Shown piece after piece: positions 17,608 to 26,434 of a DNA stretch of 64,000 bases; position 1 is the stretch's first letter; every line of letters starts with the position of its first letter. The notes under the pieces were generated by a model. The model was not told the origin of the DNA. It saw nothing but the letters and a program-made list of their open reading frames with translations, and did no database searches. The position numbers and the translations under genes were made by a program. Location: NCBI RefSeq assembly GCF_027460265.1, contig NZ_JAPZBC010000001.1, positions 310,001-374,000 of the forward strand, in the 5' to 3' direction. This stretch comes from Streptomyces sp. WMMC940 (GTDB taxonomy: Bacteria > Actinomycetota > Actinomycetes > Streptomycetales > Streptomycetaceae).

Positions 17608-17669
17608 AGAGGACGCACGGGCGCGGGCCTCGGACGACGGCGGTGGGTCTCAGACGACCGGGGTGGGTC

Positions 17670-18560
17670 TCAGACGACGGCGGCGGTCAGCAGCACCAGA
17701 TGTGCCGCGTCGGCCGCGGCGATGCCCATGGTGGCGAGGAAGGGGAGACGGGCGTCGGCCTCACGGACGGGCCGCAGCAGGGCCAGCGCGCAGAGCAGCA
17801 CGGTCACCGTGAGGACGGCCCAGCCCTGCCGGGTGACCGGTCCGTCGGGACCGATCAGCAGGACCAGCGACGAGGCGAGCACCAGCAGCGCCGCGACACA
17901 CACCGACCGCCGCCGGCCGAGGCGCTGCGGCAGCCCGTGGACGCCGGTGCGCAGGTCGTGGTCGATGTCCGGCAGGACGTTGGCGAAGTGCGCGCCCGTG
18001 CCGAGAAGCCCGGCGGCCGCCATGAGCCACAGGGGCGGCCAGGGCCCACCGGGCAGCGCGAGGGTGACGAACGCCGGGAGCAGCGCGAACGACAGCGCGT
18101 ACGGCAGCCACGACAGAGCGGTGCGCTTGAGGTGGAGGTTGTACGACCAGGCCGCCGCCACCGCCACCGCATGGACGCACCCCGCCACCGGCCCGCACGC
18201 CGCCGACAGGACGACGCACACGGCCAGGGCCGCGACCGCCGCTCCGGCCACGACGCCCGGCAGGGCCTCTCCCGTGACCAGCGGTTTGTCCCGTCGGCCG
18301 GACGCACGGTCCCGGCCCATGTCGGCCCGGTCGTTGCACCAACCGATCGACAGCTGACCGGCGGCGACCGCGCCCACGGTGAGCGCTCCGCCGGCCGGAC
18401 CGCGCCCTCCCACCGCGGTGGCGAGTGCGGCCGCGAGACCGGTGACGACCGCCGCCGGCAGCAGGTGGCACGCCTTCAGCAGACCGGCGGCCGACGGGCG
18501 GGCGGAGTCGAACGGCGCCGCGTGGGATCCGTCGGAGACGGTGGTGGCACTGAACTTCAC
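17670..18560 (-). CDS. UbiA-family prenyltransferase
   Basis: A 296-residue membrane protein with about eight to nine spans. The first Asp-rich motif is N76-D77-x2-D80-x3-D84 (CNDRADMGRD), followed by the GRRDKPLVTG loop. The second is in NVLPDIDHDLRTG near residue 200. Both bind Mg-prenyl-diphosphate in UbiA enzymes. The start is GTG with a weak ribosome site. It is divergent, with a 76-bp gap, from the type III PKS operon, so it may prenylate the PKS product. A respiratory quinone or haem role is less likely at this position. Confidence 0.88.
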   Translation of the reverse strand: MKFSATTVSDGSHAAPFDSARPSAAGLLKACHLLPAAVVTGLAAALATAVGGRGPAGGALTVGAVAAGQLSIGWCNDRADMGRDRASGRRDKPLVTGEALPGVVAGAAVAALAVCVVLSAACGPVAGCVHAVAVAAAWSYNLHLKRTALSWLPYALSFALLPAFVTLALPGGPWPPLWLMAAAGLLGTGAHFANVLPDIDHDLRTGVHGLPQRLGRRRSVCVAALLVLASSLVLLIGPDGPVTRQGWAVLTVTVLLCALALLRPVREADARLPFLATMGIAAADAAHLVLLTAAVV

Positions 18561-18601
18561 ATGCCCACGCTAGGTCACGACGCGCCCGATGCGGTCGTTT
18601 C

Positions 18602-18614
18602 ATGACGTTGTGTC
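18602..18614. promoter_or_regulatory. Possible operator between prenyltransferase and PKS genes
   Basis: TGAC-GTTGT-GTCA dyad in the 76-bp divergent gap, about 22 bp before the PKS start. Short arms make this tentative. Confidence 0.3.
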
Positions 18615-18636
18615 AGCGGACTTCTATGTTGGGGCG

Positions 18637-19734
18637 ATGACCCGCGTCCTGGCCGTGAGCGCCGTGTTCCCGCCCCATCGCCACCCGCAGGCGGAGATCG
18701 CGGAGGAGCTGGCCCGCCGGCTGCCGCCCGCGGCGGATCGCGGACTGCTGCGGCGCGTGCACGCCTCCGTCGGGGTCGAGGCCCGGCATCTCGCGCTGCC
18801 GCTGGACCGCTACGGCCGCCTCGACGGCTTCGGCCAGTGCAACGACACCTATCTGGAGCTGGCGCGGGACCTCGGGACGCGGGCGGTGCGAGCCGCCCTC
18901 GACGAGGCCGGAGTGGCCCCCGAGGAGGTCGACGTGATCGTGTCGACCTCCGTCACGGGCATCGCGACACCGTCCCTGGACGCCCGCCTGGCCGCCGCGG
19001 CCGGGCTGCGCCCCGACGTACGGCGCGTGCCCCTCTTCGGACTCGGCTGCGCCGGGGGCGCGGCGGGCACGGCGCGCCTCCACGACCAGCTCGCCGGCCG
19101 GCCCGGGGACGTGGGGCTGCTGCTGTCCGTGGAACTCTGCTCGCTCACCCTGCAGTCCTCGGACACGTCGATGGCCAATCTGGTCTCAGGGGCTCTCTTC
19201 GGCGACGGGGCAGCGGCGCTGGTGGCGGTCGGCACCGAACACCCCCGGCACGCGGGCCCCGGTCAAGGCCCCGGCGGGCACACGTACGCCGGCCGCCCGG
19301 GCCCGGTGGTCGTCGACTGCCGCAGCCGTCTCCACCCGGGCACGGAACACCTCCTCGGCTGGCACGTCGGCGAGTGGGGTCTCCGGCCGGTACTCGGCAG
19401 CGAACTGCCCGACGTGGTCAGGCTCCACGTGGGCGAGGAGATCGCGTCCTTCCTCGCCGAGCACGACCTCAAACCGCGGGACGTGGCTGCCTGGGTCTGC
19501 CACCCGGGTGGGCCGAAGGTCCTCGACGTGCTCGCGGACGTGCTCGGGCTGCCCGAGGACGCGCTGTCGCCGAGCCGCCGGTCACTCGCCCGGGCCGGGA
19601 ACCTGTCCTCCGCCTCCGTGCTGCACGTCCTGCGGGACACCCTCGTCGACGGCCCGCCCGAACCGGGTGCCCGCGGCCTGATGCTGGCCTTCGGCCCCGG
19701 CTTCTCCTCCGAACTCGTCCTGCTGCGCTGGTGA
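18637..19734 (+). CDS. srsA: Type III polyketide synthase (alkylresorcinol/phenolic lipid type)
   Basis: A 365-residue chalcone-synthase-fold enzyme. The triad is visible: Cys138 in FGLGCAGG, His289 in CHPGGPKVLD and Asn322 in GNLSSASV. It condenses a CoA or ACP starter with malonyl-type extenders and cyclises the chain. The next two genes, an ICMT-like methyltransferase and a flavoprotein monooxygenase, are in the same order as srsB and srsC of S. griseus, whose SrsA makes alkylresorcinols. That gene order is the main reason for the name. The start ATG follows GGGGCG. Chain length and starter cannot be read from the sequence. Confidence 0.9.
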   Translation: MTRVLAVSAVFPPHRHPQAEIAEELARRLPPAADRGLLRRVHASVGVEARHLALPLDRYGRLDGFGQCNDTYLELARDLGTRAVRAALDEAGVAPEEVDVIVSTSVTGIATPSLDARLAAAAGLRPDVRRVPLFGLGCAGGAAGTARLHDQLAGRPGDVGLLLSVELCSLTLQSSDTSMANLVSGALFGDGAAALVAVGTEHPRHAGPGQGPGGHTYAGRPGPVVVDCRSRLHPGTEHLLGWHVGEWGLRPVLGSELPDVVRLHVGEEIASFLAEHDLKPRDVAAWVCHPGGPKVLDVLADVLGLPEDALSPSRRSLARAGNLSSASVLHVLRDTLVDGPPEPGARGLMLAFGPGFSSELVLLRW

Positions 19735-19741
19735 TGCCCCG

Positions 19742-20299
19742 ATGAGCACCCACACCCCCACCGTGTTCCTCGCCCTCGTCCTGCTGGTCGCCGCGGAACG
19801 ACTCGCCGAACTCGTCGTGGCCCGCCGCAACACGGTCTGGAGCCGGACGCACGGCGGCGTCGAGCACGGCCGCGGCCACTACCCCGTCATGGTCGTCCTG
19901 CACACCGCGCTGCTGGCCGGCTGCGCCGTCGAACCCTGGGCCGCGGACCGTCCCTTCGTACCCGCGCTCGGCTGGACCATGCTGGCGCTGACCGCCGCGG
20001 CCCAGGCGCTGCGCTGGTGGTGCATCGTCACACTGGGCCCACGGTGGAACACTCGCGTCGTCGTCGTGCCGGGGCTGCCGCTCGTCGCCTCCGGACCGTA
20101 CCGATGGCTCCGACATCCCAACTACGCCGCCGTCGTGCTGGAGGGGCTCGCCCTGCCCCTGGTGCACACGGCATGGGTGACGGCCCTGGCGTTCACCCTG
20201 CTCAACCTGGCGCTGCTCGGGGTCCGCATCCGCTGCGAGGAGTCCGCCCTGACGGGGGCGCCGGGGACCGCCGGCCGGACCGCGGACGCGGTCCGGTGA
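19742..20299 (+). CDS. srsB: Isoprenylcysteine methyltransferase-like phenolic lipid O-methyltransferase
   Basis: A 185-residue membrane methyltransferase of the ICMT/PEMT group. About four to five hydrophobic spans are present; the SAM-binding C-terminal core shows GPYRWLRHPNYAAVVLEG, the family's RHPxY motif, followed by a conserved EE (RIRCEESAL). It begins eight bases after the PKS stop, indicating an operon. In S. griseus the equivalent SrsB methylates alkylresorcinols, not a protein, and the same is inferred here. Confidence 0.88.
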   Translation: MSTHTPTVFLALVLLVAAERLAELVVARRNTVWSRTHGGVEHGRGHYPVMVVLHTALLAGCAVEPWAADRPFVPALGWTMLALTAAAQALRWWCIVTLGPRWNTRVVVVPGLPLVASGPYRWLRHPNYAAVVLEGLALPLVHTAWVTALAFTLLNLALLGVRIRCEESALTGAPGTAGRTADAVR

Positions 20300-21321
20300 T
20301 CGATCTGCTGGTCGCAGGCGGCGGCCCGGCGGGGCTGGCCACCGCCATCCACGGTGCAATGGCCGGGTTCGAGGTCGTCGTCGCGGAGCCGCGGCCCACT
20401 CCGGTCGACAAGGCGTGCGGTGAGGGGCTGATGCCGGGTGCCGTACGGGCGCTCGCGGGTCTCGGGGTCGCCGTCGAAGGGGCACGGTTCACCGGCATCC
20501 GGTACACCGACGGACTCGGCGCCCGCACGGCGGAGGCCCGCTTCCGGGCCGGACCCGGCCTCGGTGTGCGGCGCACGGACCTGCAGCCGGCGCTCGCGGC
20601 GCGCGCAGCGGAGCTGGGTGTGCGGTTCGTGGCACGCCGACTCGGCGAAGTGCGCCAGGACGGCCGGCAGGTGACGGCGGACGGGCTGACGGCGCGGTAC
20701 CTCGTCGCCGCCGACGGGCTGCACTCCCCCGTCCGCCGCGCCCTCGGACTGCGCGCGCGACCCGCTCCCCACCGGGCGGCGCGCTACGGGCTGCGCCGGC
20801 ACTACGCCCTCGCCCCGTGGAGCGACCTGGTCGAGGTCCACTGGGCGGAACGCTCCGAGGCGTATGTGACGCCCCTCGCCCCCGGACTCGTCGGTGTCGC
20901 CGTGCTCACCGCCGACCGCGCCCCGTTCGACGCCCAGCTGGCGCGCTTCCCGGCCCTGGGCGAGCGCCTGCGCTCCGCCGTCGCGACCCCGGTGCGCGGT
21001 GCCGGACCGCTGCGCCAGGACGTGCGTACGCGGGTGGCCGGCCGGGTGCTGCTCGTGGGGGACGCCGCGGGATACGTCGACGCGCTCACCGGCGAGGGGC
21101 TGACGCTCGCGCTGACCGCGGCCGGTGAACTGGTCCGCTGTGTACGGTCGGGCCGGCCCGGGGAGTACGAGCGCGCCTGGCGACGGCTGTCCCGCCCGTA
21201 CCGGCTGCTGACCGGGTGTCTGCTGCGGGCCCGTGAGAATCCGTATCTCGCTCCTCGGGTCGTGCCGCTCGCGGCCCGGCTGCCTCGCGTGTTCCGGGAG
21301 GGCGTCAACCTCCTGGCCTGA
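20296..21321 (+). CDS. srsC: FAD-dependent monooxygenase of the phenolic lipid operon
   Basis: A 341-residue flavoprotein. The Rossmann motif is at the extreme N-terminus (LLVAGGGPAGLATAIHGAMAG), with the group signature DKACGEGLMPGAV near residue 45. A DGLHSPVRRALG segment at about 145 (DG motif) and LLVGDAAGYVDALTGEGL at about 255 (GD motif) complete a class A hydroxylase. Its GTG overlaps the stop of the methyltransferase by four bases, so the genes are translationally coupled. By comparison with SrsC it should hydroxylate the resorcinol ring toward a quinone. Confidence 0.87.
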   Translation: MIDLLVAGGGPAGLATAIHGAMAGFEVVVAEPRPTPVDKACGEGLMPGAVRALAGLGVAVEGARFTGIRYTDGLGARTAEARFRAGPGLGVRRTDLQPALAARAAELGVRFVARRLGEVRQDGRQVTADGLTARYLVAADGLHSPVRRALGLRARPAPHRAARYGLRRHYALAPWSDLVEVHWAERSEAYVTPLAPGLVGVAVLTADRAPFDAQLARFPALGERLRSAVATPVRGAGPLRQDVRTRVAGRVLLVGDAAGYVDALTGEGLTLALTAAGELVRCVRSGRPGEYERAWRRLSRPYRLLTGCLLRARENPYLAPRVVPLAARLPRVFREGVNLLA

Positions 21322-21389
21322 CGCGGCCCGGCGCTCCCCGGCATCCGACCCGACGACCCGCCGACCCGGCAACGTCTCGCAGCGGCCAC

Positions 21390-22247
21390 TCACCCGGTGG
21401 GCGCGGTGTGCACGACCGCCACCGGGCAGGCCGCGGTGTGGAGGACCTCGGAACTCACCGAGCCCAGCAGCAGCCTGCGCAGCCCGGAACGGCCGTGGGA
21501 GCCGACGACCAGGAGGACGGCCCCATGCGAGGACTCCGCCAGGAGGGTCGCCGCACGGAGGCGTTCCGCGTGCAGTCTCACCGGCACCCCGGGGTAACGG
21601 TCGCGGCGCCTGTCCGCCTCCTCCTGCAGGGCCGCCCGGACCGCCTCGTCGAGGACGTCGAAGTCGGGTGCGGCCATCCCCGGCCCCGTCGGGGTCTCAC
21701 CGAGGTGGAAGCTGCCGTGCACGAGTTCGAGGCTCGCCCCGCGCAGCGCGGCCTCGGCGAAGGCGGCGTCCAGGGCGTGCGAGGAGATGCCGGAGGTGTC
21801 GGCGACGTCCACCCCTGCCACGACGCGCTTCTCCGGGTCGGGTGGTGTGTCACCGGGCCGGACGACGATGACGGGTCCTCCGGCGTGGGTGGCGACCTGC
21901 CAGCTCACGGAGCCGAGCGGAAGTCGGGCGAAGCCGCCGCTGCCCCGGTGGCCGACGACCGTCCAGGAGGCCCGCGCGGACCGCTCCACCAGTACGGCGG
22001 AGGCATGGCCGGTGACCGCCTCCGCCGTCACGGTCACACCGGGGAACTCGGTGCGGACCAGCCTCTCCAGGGGCGCCACGACCTCGGCGCCCGGGACCGG
22101 GGCTCCGTGGCGCTCGGCGACGTGCAGGAGGTGGAGCGGCACCCCGTGCAGATCGGCCTGCTCGGCGGCGCAGCGCGCCACGTACTCCTGACCGCCCTCG
22201 TCGACGCCGGCCAGTACCGGCCCCGTCGGCGACGTGCCGTCCACCAT
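21390..22247 (-). CDS. Universal stress protein with two tandem UspA domains
   Basis: A 285-residue cytoplasmic protein made of two UspA modules (about 10-140 and 150-283). Each has the ATP-binding G-x2-G-x9-G-S pattern: GHRGSGGFARLPLGS in the first and GSHGRSGLRRLLLGS in the second. ATP-binding Usp proteins act in stress adaptation and dormancy; the exact role varies. The ATG follows GGGAGCAC. It is convergent with the srs operon and not part of it. Confidence 0.92.
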   Translation of the reverse strand: MVDGTSPTGPVLAGVDEGGQEYVARCAAEQADLHGVPLHLLHVAERHGAPVPGAEVVAPLERLVRTEFPGVTVTAEAVTGHASAVLVERSARASWTVVGHRGSGGFARLPLGSVSWQVATHAGGPVIVVRPGDTPPDPEKRVVAGVDVADTSGISSHALDAAFAEAALRGASLELVHGSFHLGETPTGPGMAAPDFDVLDEAVRAALQEEADRRRDRYPGVPVRLHAERLRAATLLAESSHGAVLLVVGSHGRSGLRRLLLGSVSSEVLHTAACPVAVVHTAPTG

Positions 22248-22875
22248 GAGTGCTCCCTGCTCCGGACTCCGCGGTCTCGCTCCAGGGTGCGTCCGAGCGG
22301 GCGGCGGCGCAGCAGGAGCATGGACCACCCGGCCCAGTCCGGGGCGGGCACCCCGAGGGACGACGGCGTCAGGAGTGGGAGCGGACAGCCGTGCCGCAGG
22401 GGGTACCGGGCGGCCCGGGGGTACGGGGCGCCGCGCAAGACCGCGTCCGGTCGTCGCTCCACCGCACGGCCGGGCCGCCGCCGGCGACTTCGCCGCTCCG
22501 TCGAGGAGCCACGCCGTCAGTTCGAGGGTGCGGCCCGCCGCGGGTAGTCCTGCTGGTGGGCCGACGGCCGCCGCCGGGCTCCCCGGGGCCGGCAGCGCCG
22601 GCGGCCACGGTCTCGCCCGGGTGGGCCTCGGCAACCTCGGCCAAACGATGGACGCGCGGCGCTCCTACGCCGAGCAACGCCGGCGAAAGGCGGGGCGTCG
22701 GTCGCCTGCCATGTGGCGATGGGGACGCCGGCCCCCTGGGCGATGTCGGCTCATTGATCACAGGCCGGTCGCGGGGGATCACAGTGGTGTCTCTTGAACG
22801 GCTGTCGGTTCACCGGCGGGGCCTTGCAGCCTGCTGGTGCTTCCTGCGCCGGCGTTCCGCCGGCACGGATGTTGG
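22248..22875. other. Gene-free gap of about 630 bp
   Basis: The first 450 bp are ordinary GC-rich sequence upstream of the usp gene; no promoter is convincing. From about 22740 the base composition becomes less GC-rich and continues so through the P-loop gene. The terminator of that gene lies at 22848-22864. Confidence 0.5.
22848..22864. terminator. Hairpin after the P-loop gene
   Basis: GCCGGCG and CGCCGGC pair across a TTC loop, 12 bp past the stop codon of the leftward P-loop gene. Confidence 0.6.
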
Positions 22876-23451
22876 TCAAGGGCCGGCGGTGTGCCGGGTC
22901 GCTCCGTGTGAGTGGCTCTCCGTCGGCCCTTTCATCAGTTCCGTCTTCCATCCACGGACTTCGCGCGGGTTGCGGAGCCTGACTACCTCGACGCCGCGAT
23001 CGGCTGTCTCGGATACCTGCTGGGCGTAGCGAGGCCGGTTGTTCCGGTACTTGCGGACGGCGGTGCGTAGCAGCGACCGGCGGTGGAAGAAGGCCTTGCT
23101 CCAGGTCAGTCGCCTGGCCTGTGGGCTGTCTTCGTGTCCGGTGAGCTGGTGGAGGCTGCGGCGCACGATGCGGTACACGATCAGGTACAGCGGGAAGTCG
23201 AGCCACACGAGTACGTCGGCGCGGTGCCAGACCACATCGGCCAGCTTGGAGAAGTTCCCTTCGACGATCCATGCGTCGTGCCGGGTGATCTCTCCTGCCT
23301 TGTGGCGGAACTCCGGCAGCGGCAGGGGATCGTCAGGGGTGAAGAGAAGGTCATCGAGGTCTGTGTGTGGGTGGCCGAGCTCTGCTGAGAGCCACTTGGC
23401 CAGGGTGGACTTCCCTGTGGCGGGTGGTCCGAAGAGCGCGATCTTCCGCAT
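22876..23451 (-). CDS. P-loop NTPase, adenylate-kinase/FlaR-like
   Basis: A 191-residue protein with a Walker A at the start (FGPPATGKSTLAKWLS) and a kinase-like HTDLDDLLFTPD segment. WIVEGNFSK and VWLDFPLYLIVYRIVRRS complete the pattern of the 'topology modulation/FlaR' adenylate-kinase-related proteins. These look like small-molecule kinases with unknown substrates. AAGGAACTC precedes the ATG. Base composition over the gene and its flanks is visibly less GC-rich than its neighbours (more A/T third positions), which suggests acquisition by transfer. Confidence 0.82.
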   Translation of the reverse strand: MRKIALFGPPATGKSTLAKWLSAELGHPHTDLDDLLFTPDDPLPLPEFRHKAGEITRHDAWIVEGNFSKLADVVWHRADVLVWLDFPLYLIVYRIVRRSLHQLTGHEDSPQARRLTWSKAFFHRRSLLRTAVRKYRNNRPRYAQQVSETADRGVEVVRLRNPREVRGWKTELMKGPTESHSHGATRHTAGP

Positions 23452-23590
23452 GAGTTCCTTGCCTTCGTGGGGAGCGGCGGACCGCGATGGCGAACCCGAT
23501 CAGCAGGGCGGCGACGTCGCGGCCGCGTGGCGGGGCCGGTGGCGCAGATCATCGAGTGTGCGCTCGGTCTCGTTGGCAAGCCATTCCCCA

Positions 23591-23606
23591 CCCCGCCAAA
23601 GCGGGG
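23591..23606. terminator. Hairpin in the gap before the P-loop gene
   Basis: CCCCGC-CAAA-GCGGGG stem-loop between the EF-G2 3' end and the P-loop gene. It could be a second terminator for EF-G2 or a leader hairpin of the P-loop mRNA. Confidence 0.4.
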
Positions 23607-23685
23607 CCTTCCCCTGTCCAGATCCTGATGGAGGAAACGCAACGGCCCCGCCGGCAGCTCCGGCCCCGCCCGTCCGCGGGGATGT

Positions 23686-23718
23686 CGGCGGCTCCGCCCT
23701 CGTGGGGCGGAGCCGCCG
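23686..23718. terminator. Strong hairpin terminator of the EF-G2 gene
   Basis: Perfect 14-bp arms (CGGCGGCTCCGCCC and complement) around a TCGTG loop, 13 bp past the stop codon of the leftward elongation factor gene. Confidence 0.8.
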
Positions 23719-23731
23719 CTACCGTCGTCGC

Positions 23732-25840
23732 CTATCGCGGCAGGATCCCCTCGGCCACCGCCGGCGGGACGGGCGCGTAGCCCGCGGCCCGGGTGGTGAA
23801 CGTGCCGCGGCCCTGGGTGCGGCCGCGCAACCGCGAGGCGTAGCCGAACAGTTCGGCCAGCGGCACGGTCGCGGTGACGACCGCCCCGGCCGCGCCCGCG
23901 GTCGAGCCCGACACCCGGCCGCGCCGTGCTGCGAGATCACCGAGCACGCCGCCGACGGCGTCGTCGGGCACGGTGACCGCGACCTCCACGACCGGTTCCA
24001 GGAGGACCATCTCCGCCGCGCGCAACGCCTCGCGGAGGGCGAACCTGCCCGCCGCGCGGAACGCGGTCTCGGTGGAGTCCTTGGGGTGGGTGGCCCCGTC
24101 GGTCAGGGTGACGCGCAGCCCCGTCACCGGATGGCCGCCGAGCGGTCCCTCGGCGAGGGCGTCCCGGCAGCCGGCCTCCACGGCGCGGACGTACTCCTTC
24201 GGCACTCGTCCGCCGGTGACGGTCGTCCGGAACGCGAAGCCACCCGTGCCGGCCCTTCCGCCCGTGCCGGCCTCGTCGGCGGTCCCCAGCGCCTCCACGT
24301 CGAGCACGACATGGGCGAACTGCCCGGCGCCGCCGTCCTGTTTGACGTGCCGGTACAGCAGCCCGGTGACCCCTCGGGCCACCGTCTCGCGATACGCCAC
24401 CCGCGGCCGGCCGACGCCGACCCGGATCCCGTGGGCGCGCCTGATCTTCTCCACCGCCACCTCCAGGTGCAGTTCGCCCATGCCGGACAGCACTGTCTGG
24501 CCGGTCTCCGGGTCGGTGCCGACCGTGAGCGACGGGTCCTCCTCGGCCAGCCTCGCCAGTGCGGACGCCAGCCGCTCGGCGTCCGGGCCGCTGCGCGCCT
24601 CGACCGCCACCGAGACGACGGGGTCGGTCACGGGGGGCGGTTCGAGGACGAGCGGGGCTGCGGGTGAGCACAGTGTGGCCCCGGTACGGGAGGACTTGAC
24701 GCCGACGAGGGCGACGATGTCCCCGGCGACCGCGCGGTCGGCCTCGGCGTGCCGGTCCGCCTGTACGCGCAGGATGCGCCCGACGCGCTCGGTCCGGCCC
24801 GCGCCCGCGTCGAGGACCGTGTCCCCCTTCCGGATCGTGCCCGAGTACACACGGACGAACGTCAGCCGCCCCGTGGGCGTCGAGTGCACCTTGAAGACCA
24901 GGGCGGCCAGGGGCGCGGCCGGGTCGGCGGGCCGCTCCTGGGACACACCGTCCAGGGCGCCCCGTACGGCGGGCACGTCCGGCGGCGCGGGCAGCAGTTC
25001 CACGACGGCCCGCAGCAGCGGTTCGACGCCGCGGTTGCGGTAGGCGGAGCCGCACAGCACCACCAGGCCCTCGCCGCTGCGGGTCACCTCGCGCAGTGCG
25101 CCCGCCAGCGTCCCGTCGGAGACCCGCGACCGCTCGCAGAACTCCGCCAGGGCGGCGGGGTGGAGTTCGGCGACCGCCTCCTCGAGCAGTCCGCGCCGCC
25201 GCAGTGCCTCCTCGGCCAGGACATCGGGCACCGGTCCCTCCTCGAACGCGTCGCGGCCGGTGTGCCAGACCAGCGCACGCATGCGCAGCAGGTCCACGAC
25301 TCCGGTGAACCCGTCCTCCCGCCCGATCGGCATCTGCACGACGAGGGGCACGGTGTGCAGGCGTTCGCGGATCGACGCGACGGCCGAGTCGAGGTCGGCG
25401 CCCGCGCGGTCCATCTTGTTGACGAAGGCGATCCGCGGAACGCCGTGCCGGTCCGCCTGCCGCCACACCGACTCGCTCTGCGGCTCCACTCCCGCGACGG
25501 CGTCGAAAACGGCGACGGCGCCGTCGAGGACGCGCAGCGAGCGCTCCACCTCGTCGGAGAAGTCGACGTGACCGGGGGTGTCGATGAGGTTGATGCGGTG
25601 CCCGTCCCAGTCGCAGCTGACCGCTGCGGCGAAGATGGTGATGCCGCGGTCGCGCTCCTGGGGGTCGAAGTCGGTGACGGTCGTGCCCTCGTGGACCTCG
25701 CCGCGCTTGTGGGTGGCACCGGTGAGGTACAGGATCCGTTCGGTGACGGTGGTCTTGCCGGCGTCGACGTGGGCGAGGATGCCCAGGTTGCGGACGGTGG
25801 TCAGTGGGTCGACGGCGTGGGGTCGGAGGTCGTTGCGCAC
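23732..25840 (-). CDS. Elongation factor G paralogue (EF-G2)
   Basis: A 702-residue translational GTPase. The G domain has G1 HVDAGKTT, G2 RDRGITI, G3 DTPGH and G4 NKMD, followed by domain II ([18 protein letters not shown]), domain III ([15 protein letters not shown]), domain IV and domain V ([27 protein letters not shown]). All five EF-G domains are present. It is not beside rpsL/rpsG/tuf, so it is a second copy; such paralogues may act in recycling or confer protection against ribosome inhibitors, neither provable here. TetM-type protection proteins are a related alternative. The start is GTG with a weak GGCTCCGGG site. A possible leader peptide lies upstream. Confidence 0.9.
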   Translation of the reverse strand: MRNDLRPHAVDPLTTVRNLGILAHVDAGKTTVTERILYLTGATHKRGEVHEGTTVTDFDPQERDRGITIFAAAVSCDWDGHRINLIDTPGHVDFSDEVERSLRVLDGAVAVFDAVAGVEPQSESVWRQADRHGVPRIAFVNKMDRAGADLDSAVASIRERLHTVPLVVQMPIGREDGFTGVVDLLRMRALVWHTGRDAFEEGPVPDVLAEEALRRRGLLEEAVAELHPAALAEFCERSRVSDGTLAGALREVTRSGEGLVVLCGSAYRNRGVEPLLRAVVELLPAPPDVPAVRGALDGVSQERPADPAAPLAALVFKVHSTPTGRLTFVRVYSGTIRKGDTVLDAGAGRTERVGRILRVQADRHAEADRAVAGDIVALVGVKSSRTGATLCSPAAPLVLEPPPVTDPVVSVAVEARSGPDAERLASALARLAEEDPSLTVGTDPETGQTVLSGMGELHLEVAVEKIRRAHGIRVGVGRPRVAYRETVARGVTGLLYRHVKQDGGAGQFAHVVLDVEALGTADEAGTGGRAGTGGFAFRTTVTGGRVPKEYVRAVEAGCRDALAEGPLGGHPVTGLRVTLTDGATHPKDSTETAFRAAGRFALREALRAAEMVLLEPVVEVAVTVPDDAVGGVLGDLAARRGRVSGSTAGAAGAVVTATVPLAELFGYASRLRGRTQGRGTFTTRAAGYAPVPPAVAEGILPR

Positions 25841-25933
25841 GGCCCGGAGCCTTTCGGTGATCGGGAGACGGGTGGTTCGGGGCTGCGCGATTCCCGGACG
25901 GAACGGTCCTGTCGGAGGCCGGGTTCACCGTTC

Positions 25934-25948
25934 CTGACGCAACGTCAG
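25934..25948. promoter_or_regulatory. Hairpin in the EF-G2 leader
   Basis: CTGACG-CAA-CGTCAG perfect stem-loop about 95 bases before the EF-G2 start codon. It could be part of an attenuator or a protein-binding site; the short length makes this tentative. Confidence 0.4.
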
Positions 25949-26160
25949 TGGTCGGTGCGAGGCGCCCTCGGGGCGGCGCGACCGTGCCCCGGTCCCCGCG
26001 AAGAGCGGGCGACGCGGGCGGGCACCGGTCGGTGGGTGGTCGTCGCGGGCTCCGGTGGCGGCCGCGCAGCCGTCACCGGCGGGCCGGAGACACCAGGATC
26101 ACGTCGTACCGTGACCGGGGAACGAAGGCGGTGGTGCGGCAGCACACGTCCGGTCCCCCC

Positions 26161-26232
26161 TCACTCGGTCCAACTCCTGGCGATGCGCACCGCGTTGACG
26201 TGTCGGCGCGTGAGCCGAGTGTAGAGAGCCAC
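26161..26232 (-). CDS. Candidate 23-residue leader peptide upstream of EF-G2
   Basis: A GTG-initiated short frame reading VALYTRLTRRHVNAVRIA and ending RSWTE. The core LTRRHVxxxRxx resembles the putative leader peptides (LTRRxHVDLxR type) that precede regulated genes in Streptomyces, usually sulfur-metabolism genes. Here the usual terminal Cys is absent. It lies 320 bp upstream of EF-G2 on the same strand, with a hairpin between, so an attenuation role is conceivable. The short CACTCGG/CCGAGTG inverted repeat spans its length. Ribosome site is weak. This is a pattern judgement only. Confidence 0.35.
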   Translation of the reverse strand: MALYTRLTRRHVNAVRIARSWTE

Positions 26233-26434
26233 GGGAGGCGGACGCCCGGGATTTTCCGCGCCCCGGCTCCGGGGACCGCGTCCGCGCCGCGGGAAGGCCG
26301 CTGGGCGCACCGGGCTCCGCTCCGCCGCCGGAGCGGGGCGGAACGCGCATCCGAAGCCCGGGGTGGAGCCCGCTCCACCCGGGTCTCGGACGTGCCGTCC
26401 GTCCCCGGCGCTCATCGTGGGTCGCCCCTCCCCG

